Notes under the pieces: generated by a model
What the model was told of the DNA's origin: nothing
Databases searched by the model: none
Seen by the model: only the letters and a program-made list of their open reading frames with translations
Source of the DNA: Lachnospiraceae bacterium
GTDB taxonomy: Bacteria > Bacillota > Clostridia > Lachnospirales > Lachnospiraceae
Direction of reading: 5' to 3'
NCBI GenBank assembly: GCA_003484785.1
Contig: DNAD01000101.1
Span: 1 to 5,682 of the forward strand
DNA length: 5,682 nt
In this document: one piece after another, positions 1 through 5,055 of the stretch
Layout: each line of letters begins with the position of its first letter
Position numbering within the stretch: the first letter of the stretch is position 1
Made by a program: the position numbers and the translations under genes

Positions 1-1
1 A

Positions 2-190
2 AATGATGGTTTTGAGAAGGAAGTCGAGTATTCCTTCGATACAAAGGATCCTGTCCAGAGGAAATATCTCTACTACTTTCTGAAGAACCAGAAGGCAGCA
101 AGGAATTCCGAAACATGGGGAGAGGCTATCCGCTCCATCGTAGGAACCATCATTCAGTCACCCGTCAGCAAATACAGGGTCTGGGCATGA
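2..190 (+). CDS. C-terminal fragment of an unrecognised protein (5' end outside window)
   Basis: The frame is open from the left window edge and ends at a TGA at 188-190, giving 62 visible residues that finish in SKYRVWA. The stretch is moderately charged, has an aromatic segment (KYLYYFLKNQ, visible residues 21-30), and looks like a soluble alpha-helical tail. There is no membrane segment or recognisable catalytic motif. Codon choice resembles the next gene, and the stop lies only 42 bases before that gene's start, so it is probably the upstream member of the same operon. I do not recognise the family. Coding status is inferred from the uninterrupted frame and its sensible position directly upstream of the PcfK/AcrIIA9-like gene. 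Confidence 0.6.
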   Translation, partial: NDGFEKEVEYSFDTKDPVQRKYLYYFLKNQKAARNSETWGEAIRSIVGTIIQSPVSKYRVWA

Positions 191-220
191 TCCCAGGCTC
201 TGTTTGTTTTTATAAAGATT

Positions 221-227
221 AAGGAGG
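221..227 (+). promoter_or_regulatory. Ribosome binding site of the PcfK/AcrIIA9-like gene
   Basis: AAGGAGG lies five bases before the ATG at 233 and is close to a perfect anti-16S match. It fixes 233 as the start in preference to the second in-frame ATG at 239. A TATAAA-like string at 211-216 is too close to this site and has no convincing -35 partner, so I do not call a promoter here. Confidence 0.8.
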
Positions 228-232
228 TCCAT

Positions 233-811
233 ATGAATATGCAGCAGAACACCGCAGAAAAAGTCGTATCAATACAGGCAATGCCGTCAGAGAAAACGCC
301 GGTAAAGGCAAAGCTCCCCGTAACGGCAGAGAATTACCCCCGCCAGTTTGCTTACAAAAAGCTGAAGGCAGAGAAGGAATCCGCTAAGGACGTCGTTTAT
401 GCCGACCTGATCCTCTCTCACCTTATGGAAAGGGTCAAGGAGGATTATGGCCTTTCACAGGATATCCTGCAGGAGCACAAGACCTGGCAGAAATGCTTCT
501 CCTACATTACGGAGAGGGCCAGGAAAATGGCGGATAAGTCAAACTGCGCCATGATAATACATTATGACGTCTTTGAATGGGCTGAGGACTACTACCACCT
601 TGATGACAAGGCAGAGGAAGATAGGAAGGCCGCTGAAGCAGAGGAACAGAAGAAAAAGGCGGAGAAAGACAGGAAACGCAGGCTGGAGAAAGTGGCTCCG
701 GCAAAGGAATCGGACAATGATGAGATCTCTGCTGTATCTAAGTTTATTGATACCAAAAAAACAGTTAAAGGGCAGATGTCAATATTTGATTTAATGGGAG
801 GAAGATCATGA
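233..811 (+). CDS. PcfK-like / AcrIIA9-family protein
   Basis: The 192-residue protein resembles the PcfK-like family, whose Firmicutes members are often labelled Cas9 inhibitor AcrIIA9 family. PcfK is named from the conjugative plasmid pCF10. AcrIIA9 itself was reported as a type II-A Cas9 inhibitor found by functional metagenomics. Visible parts: a basic, probably disordered N-terminus (1-50); the conserved core (about 55-127) with YADLILSHLMERVKEDYG, HKTWQKCFSYITERARK and VFEWAEDYYHLDDKAEE; a lysine/glutamate-rich helix or coiled coil (125-155); a linker; and a C-terminal QMSIFDLM (181-188) that resembles a beta-sliding-clamp binding peptide. The start at 233 is supported by the AAGGAGG at 221-227. 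Its TGA overlaps the ATG of the PcfJ-like gene in ATGA, indicating translational coupling. Family membership is recognised by eye. Cas9 inhibition is not implied for every member, and a role in plasmid transfer or replication is equally likely. Confidence 0.82.
   Translation: MNMQQNTAEKVVSIQAMPSEKTPVKAKLPVTAENYPRQFAYKKLKAEKESAKDVVYADLILSHLMERVKEDYGLSQDILQEHKTWQKCFSYITERARKMADKSNCAMIIHYDVFEWAEDYYHLDDKAEEDRKAAEAEEQKKKAEKDRKRRLEKVAPAKESDNDEISAVSKFIDTKKTVKGQMSIFDLMGGRS
796..801 (+). promoter_or_regulatory. Ribosome binding site of the PcfJ-like gene, inside the upstream gene
   Basis: GGGAGG lies six bases before the ATG at 808, within the last codons of the PcfK/AcrIIA9-like gene. Together with the ATGA overlap at 808-811 it supports 808 as the start, rather than the in-frame ATG at 814, and suggests reinitiation coupling of the two products. 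Confidence 0.7.
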
Positions 812-2844
812 ATATGAAGAAAAGAGAATTATCAAAAATAGCTATGAATGCTCTCACGATGGAGCAGATGGAAATGATAGAAAACGCGGATTTGGATATC
901 CTCATGTCCGTGCAGGAGATTTCCGGACAGGAGCTTCTTATCCTGAACTTCTACGAAAGGGAGGATATCCGGAAAGGGCTCAGCACGCCGGTTCTCCGCA
1001 CTTTTATGGAGAAGGATGACTATATCACCGAAAATCTTGGAAGACCCGGCGGGAAGTGGCTCACCGGCAGGCTTGAGAGCGTGATCGATATCGGATACTG
1101 GCATGGCAGGAAGCATTGCGCTTTCATTGACAGCCAGAGCCGCAGGTCATATGAAAAAAAGTTCGGGAAGATTGAGGACATGCAGTATTGGTACAAAGAT
1201 ATTTACCGGTGGCAGGAAAAAATCCTTGATAGAAAACTAGATGAGCGCCGCGAAAAGGCCCTGTCCCATACCCGCCGGATGATGGAGAAGGTGCCTGGCC
1301 TGCCTGATGATTTCGACAGTTGGGCATATGAAGAGGCGCTATCCGAGTTCCATTACCTCGTCTACAAGCCGGAAGGAAAGCGCCATATCAAGGGTTACTG
1401 CGCCTGCTGCCGGACAGAAGTGGATCTGGACAAATCCCTCCTCAAGGTCAGGCGCGGCGAAAAGGCTTCCTGTCCCTCTTGCGGAAGAACGGCCACCCTC
1501 ATGCCCCAGAGTGCCAGGCTGAACGGCCGGAAGGAGGAAGGCTTCAGCTCTTACTATAACAACAAATGGCTCTGCATCTTCCAGAAAACAGCAGACGGGT
1601 TTATGGCAAGGTATTTCGAGGCCGGCATAGAGTATCCGCATGACAAGACGACTATCGCAAGGCCCGCCAGATACTGGAAAAGGGAACTATGCAGGGTCTT
1701 CTATGAAGGTAATTCCGTGGAATCCTTCGAATATGCCGTCTACAAACAGAGAGGCTCTGAACAGTGGTGCCCCGATACCGGAAAGATCAACTGTGCAAGC
1801 GCCATGGTCTATACCGGCAACCTCCCCGACGTCTTTACCGGAACAGATTACCAATACTGCTCCGTTGACCTTCTCCAGAAATCAGTACCCGGCAGGATGA
1901 TCCCAGTATGGCATTACATGAGGCAGTATCCTGAACGGAAATATTATGAGTTCCTTATTAAGACAGGAATGACGGACATGCTTTTTTCTCTTATCAAAGG
2001 CAATTACGGGTATTTTGAAAAAAATGTTGTGAACCACGACGGTTGCTCTGCCGCAGACTTCTTCCGCGTGCCAAAGAGGTATGTCCGGATGGTGCTTGAA
2101 CAGAAGATGTCGCTCGATGAATTAAGGGTTCTGCAGGCGTTCATAAAAGAAGGCCTTACATTCTCCGGTGATGACGTCAAAAGGTGGTCTGCCCTGTGCT
2201 CCGGCGATACGGATATCCTGGCAACGGTCAAGACAATCATGCCTTATGTATCCCTCCCCCGTTTCATGGCATACATTGAGAAACAGACTTGTGTTCCTGA
2301 CCATTCGCCGTCCTGTTACAGAATCAGAAATGTCCTTCGTGACTGGCGGGATTATGTCGGATGGTGCAGGAAGCTGAAATGTGACCTGACGGATCCGTAC
2401 TACATCCTGCCTCCCGACCTTAATAAGGCCCACGACCGGATGCAGGAAGAACATTCCCGGCTCATGGATAAGAGGCAGAGGGACCGTGACCGCAGGATCA
2501 GGCGCAAGGCAGACCAGATCTTCCGCAAGGCTTCAATAGGCAGCGGCTATGAAATGTCTACTAAGGATTTCATGATCATTGTCCCCGGTTCCGCGGATGA
2601 GATCAGGAACGAAGGAAATGCCCTGCACCACTGTGTCGGCGGATATGTTGACCGTGTTGCGAGGGGTGAGACGATGATCCTGTTTGTCAGAAAGGTCTCG
2701 GCACCGGACGTCCCTTTCTATACCCTTGAATGGAATAAGGATCACGTCGCCCAATGCCGCGGCATGAGAAACAGCGACATGACGGAGGATGTCAGCGCAT
2801 TCGTGCAGGCTTTTGAAAGGCTTATGCTTGAAAAGGCCGCCTGA
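808..2844 (+). CDS. PcfJ-like protein
   Basis: The 678-residue product matches the PcfJ-like family, named from plasmid pCF10 and found widely in conjugative elements of Firmicutes and Bacteroidetes; its biochemical role is not established. Visible parts: a helical N-terminal region (1-180) rich in aromatic and basic residues; a zinc-ribbon-like module with C198-x2-C201 and C222-x2-C225; a mixed central region; a very basic stretch (about 551-575); and the family signature at the C-terminus. The signature comprises GNALHHCVGGY (603-613), a strand-like MILFVRK (623-629), PFYTLEW (636-642) and QCRGMRN (649-655). No transmembrane segment is visible, so it is probably cytoplasmic. The ATG at 808 overlaps the previous stop and has GGGAGG upstream. 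The conserved His-His-Cys and Gln-x-Arg-Gly-x-x-Asn residues look like an active site or metal site, but that is inference. The gene appears full length and intact. Confidence 0.85.
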   Translation: MNMKKRELSKIAMNALTMEQMEMIENADLDILMSVQEISGQELLILNFYEREDIRKGLSTPVLRTFMEKDDYITENLGRPGGKWLTGRLESVIDIGYWHGRKHCAFIDSQSRRSYEKKFGKIEDMQYWYKDIYRWQEKILDRKLDERREKALSHTRRMMEKVPGLPDDFDSWAYEEALSEFHYLVYKPEGKRHIKGYCACCRTEVDLDKSLLKVRRGEKASCPSCGRTATLMPQSARLNGRKEEGFSSYYNNKWLCIFQKTADGFMARYFEAGIEYPHDKTTIARPARYWKRELCRVFYEGNSVESFEYAVYKQRGSEQWCPDTGKINCASAMVYTGNLPDVFTGTDYQYCSVDLLQKSVPGRMIPVWHYMRQYPERKYYEFLIKTGMTDMLFSLIKGNYGYFEKNVVNHDGCSAADFFRVPKRYVRMVLEQKMSLDELRVLQAFIKEGLTFSGDDVKRWSALCSGDTDILATVKTIMPYVSLPRFMAYIEKQTCVPDHSPSCYRIRNVLRDWRDYVGWCRKLKCDLTDPYYILPPDLNKAHDRMQEEHSRLMDKRQRDRDRRIRRKADQIFRKASIGSGYEMSTKDFMIIVPGSADEIRNEGNALHHCVGGYVDRVARGETMILFVRKVSAPDVPFYTLEWNKDHVAQCRGMRNSDMTEDVSAFVQAFERLMLEKAA

Positions 2845-2862
2845 ATAAGAACCATTTGTAAT

Positions 2863-2896
2863 GAAAGAGTCTGGATGCGTGTATTCAGGCTCTTTC
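2863..2896 (+). terminator. Strong intercistronic hairpin, possible attenuator or partial terminator
   Basis: GAAAGAGTCTG (2863-2873) pairs with CAGGCTCTTTC (2886-2896) with one G-U pair. Pairing can continue inward through GATG/TATT (two G-U, two A-U pairs) to a four-base CGTG loop, giving about 15 pairs. It lies 18 bases after the PcfJ-like stop and 39 bases before the next start. What follows is CCTGTTTCAG rather than a T run, so full rho-independent termination is unlikely. It may instead reduce read-through, stabilise the upstream message, or separate translation of the two genes. Confidence 0.55.
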
Positions 2897-2935
2897 CTGT
2901 TTCAGCGTACTTTACGCAGGAAGGAGATCAATGAA

Positions 2936-3772
2936 ATGACAGAATACAACATGTTAAAGGATTTCAATTTCCAGGATATTGAAACAAAAAGGATCCGGAC
3001 GGTCGGCTATAAGTCGGATCATAACACGCCTTGCAGGCACTTCTACAACGCATGGCCTCTTGAGAAGGTGCTGGGCGAGGACAGATACTCCGGCCTTTAT
3101 CTTGTTTTGATCGATGCCGCGGTACAAAACGGAGGAACTGATTACAATGGAGGGTATTACATCGTATTCAATGAGATCGGTGATAATGTCCATACCGCCC
3201 TCCTGTCCATTAACGGCCATGACTCCATGGAACGTTTGAAAGAGCATACGGATGAGGGGCTCCGTTTCAAAAGCAAAGACGGATTCCTTAATGCTCTTAA
3301 GGATCGGGTTTCCCATGGGTACTTTATACGGGAGACCGATATCATGGCTCTCGAAATGATCGGCGAGGCTGAACTTGCCAAACAATACAGGATAAAGAAA
3401 ACAGAGTGGCTGGCAGAAAGGGAGCGCCAGGAAATCGAGCGCCGCGAGAAGCTGATGGCTGAAGAGGCTGAAAAGGAAAGGCGTCTTGCTGAAGAAAATG
3501 CGGCAAGGCTTAATGCGGCAGAAACCTCCATAAAGGCCAGGCAGAGGACGCCGAACACAGATGGGGTCATCCTTGATCTTATGAGGCACTATGGCATTGA
3601 CGTCCCGTTGAGGACGCAGGGATGGATCCTGAACAGCCTGGCTGAAGTGAACTTTGATGGTCAGAACGGCATGAGCTACCGGTATTGGAAACGCGGAAAG
3701 GCAACAGGCAGCCAGGCGTTTTTCAACTATATGTGGAAGCTCGTAAATGCCATTGACGGAGCAACCGCCTGA
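2936..3772 (+). CDS. Unrecognised 278-residue protein with charged coiled coil
   Basis: I do not recognise this family. The best start is the ATG at 2936 (MTEYNMLKDF), because AGGAAGGAG at 2918-2926 lies nine bases upstream. An earlier in-frame ATG at 2861 has no ribosome binding site and would run through the hairpin at 2863-2896. Visible parts: a mixed alpha/beta N-terminal domain (about 1-130) with strand-like YLVLIDAAV and GGYYIVFNEIG; a glutamate/arginine-rich helix predicted as coiled coil (about 141-201); and a C-terminal domain (about 207-275) with VILDLMRHYGIDVPLRTQGWILNSLAEV and aromatic-rich YRYWKRGKATGSQAFFNYMWKLV, which could bind nucleic acid or protein. There is no signal peptide or membrane segment. 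Position after the PcfK/PcfJ-like pair suggests a mobile-element accessory role. The frame is intact and codon use is like its neighbours. Confidence 0.78.
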   Translation: MTEYNMLKDFNFQDIETKRIRTVGYKSDHNTPCRHFYNAWPLEKVLGEDRYSGLYLVLIDAAVQNGGTDYNGGYYIVFNEIGDNVHTALLSINGHDSMERLKEHTDEGLRFKSKDGFLNALKDRVSHGYFIRETDIMALEMIGEAELAKQYRIKKTEWLAERERQEIERREKLMAEEAEKERRLAEENAARLNAAETSIKARQRTPNTDGVILDLMRHYGIDVPLRTQGWILNSLAEVNFDGQNGMSYRYWKRGKATGSQAFFNYMWKLVNAIDGATA

Positions 3773-3790
3773 TTTTTCCGCACCTGCCTT

Positions 3791-3819
3791 TTGAAAACTC
3801 AGCAAAATGATTGTATATC
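3791..3819 (+). promoter_or_regulatory. Possible sigma-A-type promoter for the small downstream gene
   Basis: TTGAAA (3791-3796, five of six to TTGACA) and TATATC (3814-3819, four of six to TATAAT) are separated by exactly 17 bases. They sit in the gap after the preceding stop. A start of transcription near 3826 would leave GGAGG (3831-3835) almost at the 5' end of the message. The -10 match is weak, so this is tentative. Confidence 0.35.
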
Positions 3820-3840
3820 TTCCCCGCCACGGAGGTTACG

Positions 3841-3885
3841 ATGGCAGAAAGGATTAAATATGCAGAACACAGGATTTACCAATGA
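3841..3885 (+). other. 14-codon leader ORF overlapping the start of the next gene
   Basis: An ATG at 3841 is preceded by GGAGG (3831-3835, five-base spacing), a better ribosome binding site than the one for the downstream gene. It opens a frame encoding MAERIKYAEHRIYQ and ends at TGA 3883-3885. This frame overlaps the start codon at 3860 of the 128-residue gene in another register. It could be a coupling leader, a decayed remnant of a longer gene, or accidental. There is no direct evidence that the peptide is made for a purpose. Confidence 0.35.
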
Positions 3886-4246
3886 TGAACTAAATATCCT
3901 CTCCCATGGCTTATTATGCCTGCTTGATAACATCGGCACGGCAAAAGGGAATCTTCCCTATGTCTCCGCTCTGTTTCACGCCTATGATGAAATAGATGCT
4001 TTTACGCATGAGGTGCAAGGGCTCCATTCCAAGGTTTGCGACAGCATGAGCGAAGAACCGGCAGCCAGCAGAAAATACTACCTGTTTGACAACAAGGATA
4101 CGCATCTGATTGGAGAATATACATCGCTGGAGGAGGCAAAGGAAAAGGCATCCCTGTTCTCCGAAACAGACAGCGCCGAAGCGGATTATATTCCCTACCG
4201 CTATGAGATCACCGATGAATTTTACAGCGTGGTCGAACGGATTTGA
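3860..4246 (+). CDS. Small acidic two-part hypothetical protein
   Basis: The likely product has 128 residues and starts at the ATG at 3860 (MQNTGFTNDELNILSHGLL). AAAGG at 3848-3852 is a modest ribosome binding site. The longer in-frame start at 3791 adds a low-quality N-terminus (with SSPPRRLRWQKG) and overlaps the probable promoter and leader. Residues 6-60 form a helical segment similar in look to short proteins common in Firmicutes mobile elements (FTNDELN.LS.GLL.L.DN.GTA). Residues 71-128 form a second segment (KYYLFDNKDTHLIGEYTSLEEAKEKA, then YRYEITDEFYSVVERI) with a beta-hairpin/helix appearance. There is no known catalytic motif, signal peptide or membrane segment. It is the last rightward gene, ending 54 bases before the terminator hairpin. 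The function is unknown. Confidence 0.7.
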   Translation: MQNTGFTNDELNILSHGLLCLLDNIGTAKGNLPYVSALFHAYDEIDAFTHEVQGLHSKVCDSMSEEPAASRKYYLFDNKDTHLIGEYTSLEEAKEKASLFSETDSAEADYIPYRYEITDEFYSVVERI

Positions 4247-4300
4247 CATTTTAGGCATATCTGTCAAGCTATAAGGGTTCCTTTCCAATACCGTAATGCA

Positions 4301-4347
4301 AAGAGCGACTCTGTTGGAGTTCATTCTCCTCAGAGCCGCTTTTTTTT
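4301..4347 (+). terminator. Intrinsic terminator of the rightward gene group
   Basis: The left arm AGCGACTCTG (4304-4313) pairs with CAGAGCCGCT (4331-4340) with a single mismatch. An inner GGAG/CTCC stem (4316-4319 with 4326-4329) closes a short loop. Eight T residues follow (4340-4347). The A-rich 5' flank mirrors the T run, so weak activity on the opposite strand is also possible. It lies 54 bases past the stop at 4246. Confidence 0.85.
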
Positions 4348-4365
4348 GCGATAATGCCGGAGAGC

Positions 4366-4390
4366 GCATACCGTGCTTGCACGGGTATGC
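4366..4390. repeat. GC-rich inverted repeat (hairpin) in the convergent gap
   Basis: GCATACC (4366-4372) pairs with GGTATGC (4384-4390), and GTGC (4373-4376) pairs with GCAC (4379-4382), with one bulged G. An alternative register pairs CCGTGC with GCACGG. It is non-coding and lies between the terminator and the leftward gene's end. Its role is unknown; it could be part of a structured RNA, a protein binding site or a transfer/attachment site. Confidence 0.6.
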
Positions 4391-4409
4391 ATTCGACGGC
4401 TAACACGGC

Positions 4410-4441
4410 AATCTGATAGGAGGCTAATCCCCTATCAGATT
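4410..4441. repeat. Perfect 11-bp inverted repeat at the end of the leftward gene
   Basis: AATCTGATAGG (4410-4420) is the exact reverse complement of CCTATCAGATT (4431-4441), with a ten-base loop. It overlaps the TAA stop (4442-4440) of the leftward 170-residue gene. Read leftward it is followed by GCCGTGTT, not a T run; read rightward by ATTGTTTG. It may act as a weak terminator for either direction, or as a message-end stabiliser. Confidence 0.6.
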
Positions 4442-4952
4442 ATTGTTTGTAAATCGGATACCCCTGTTCCGGATCGCCTTTTGACGCCGGAAGCCCACTG
4501 TATTTGCTTCCCGGATCCCTGCATATCTTTATCGGAAATGGCAATGCTTCGTTATCTTCGTCGTAGCAGGCTATATCTATCCCTATCTGCCGGTATTCAA
4601 ACCAGTCCACGCCCTTCTCCTTACGCATTCTTTCAACCATTTCCTGCCTGTCTATGGATAAATCAGCATACAGCGGATACCAGATGAAGTCTGAAATCCT
4701 TATTTTGAATGGCTTCCCCGGCTTTGCCGCAGCTTTTCTGGAGGGAATGACATAATCCGGATTCTTAGACAAATATTCCCTGTTCCAGTCTGCCGCCAGC
4801 TCATATATGTCATAGCCTCCAAAATGCCCGTATCCGTCATAGCGGCTCGTATAAACCACGCTGCCGTCCGGGCATGGGATATGGGCTTCCATCCCTATCC
4901 GCAGATTCTCCACATTATTCCGGTCAGCAAACATCCATGAAAACAAGCCCAT
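4440..4952 (-). CDS. Unrecognised 170-residue MGLFSWMF protein
   Basis: The start at 4952 (MGLFSWMFADRNN) is preferred because GAGGGAG lies about eight bases upstream. The earlier in-frame ATG at 4979 has a purine-rich GAAGG directly touching it, with no proper spacing. The N-terminus MGLFSWMFAD, a strand-like AHIPCPDGSVVY, and the segment SRYDGYGHFGGYDIYELAADWN (residues 45-66) resemble a set of small hypothetical proteins of Firmicutes elements whose role is not known to me. The rest is rich in aromatic and charged residues, with GVDWFEYRQIGIDI and a proline/glycine-rich tail. No membrane segment, signal peptide or catalytic motif is evident. It lies downstream of the PAPS-reductase-like gene with a 103-base gap containing its own probable promoter. 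Confidence 0.75.
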   Translation of the reverse strand: MGLFSWMFADRNNVENLRIGMEAHIPCPDGSVVYTSRYDGYGHFGGYDIYELAADWNREYLSKNPDYVIPSRKAAAKPGKPFKIRISDFIWYPLYADLSIDRQEMVERMRKEKGVDWFEYRQIGIDIACYDEDNEALPFPIKICRDPGSKYSGLPASKGDPEQGYPIYKQ

Positions 4953-5003
4953 AGTCCAATCTCCCTCTGTGTCCGTCATCCTTCTATCTCGCTGTTATCA
5001 AAA

Positions 5004-5012
5004 AGTATACCA
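5004..5012 (-). promoter_or_regulatory. Extended -10 promoter for the leftward 170-residue gene
   Basis: On the minus strand TGGTATACT fits an extended -10 element (TG-N-TATACT, five of six to TATAAT). The predicted start of transcription is near 4997, giving a leader of about 45 bases to the ATG at 4952. No good -35 is visible at the proper distance, which an extended -10 can tolerate. The element overlaps a short inverted repeat, GTATA (5005-5009) and TATAC (5013-5017), a possible operator. Confidence 0.45.
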
Positions 5013-5055
5013 TATACGTGGAAAAACCGCCATTGTTAGCGACCTGTATGCCTCT

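Noticed and set aside
200..220. Possible promoter (TATAAA at 211-216) before the PcfK/AcrIIA9-like gene
   Set aside because: No -35 at a suitable distance, and the predicted transcript would start within the ribosome binding site; the gene is more likely read from upstream.
2861..2935. 25-residue N-terminal extension of the coiled-coil protein
   Set aside because: The ATG at 2861 lacks a Shine-Dalgarno sequence and the extension is encoded by the hairpin; AGGAAGGAG is properly placed for the ATG at 2936.
2954..3805. Long minus-strand ORF (283 codons) opposite the coiled-coil gene
   Set aside because: It begins with TTG, has no ribosome binding site in a sensible place, reads as low-quality cysteine/proline/leucine-rich sequence, and lies opposite a well-supported plus-strand gene.
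3791..3859. 23-residue N-terminal extension of the small acidic protein
   Set aside because: Its start is a TTG with no ribosome binding site, it coincides with the putative -35, and the encoded residues look non-coding; the ATG at 3860 gives a protein-like start.
3914..4369. Minus-strand ORF of 151 codons opposite the small acidic gene
   Set aside because: It crosses the intrinsic terminator and antisense to a supported gene; composition and lack of a ribosome site mark it as a shadow.
4373..4687. Plus-strand ORF of 104 codons across the convergent gap
   Set aside because: It runs over the inverted repeats and opposite the leftward gene, is arginine/proline/cysteine-rich without a plausible fold, and has no ribosome binding site.
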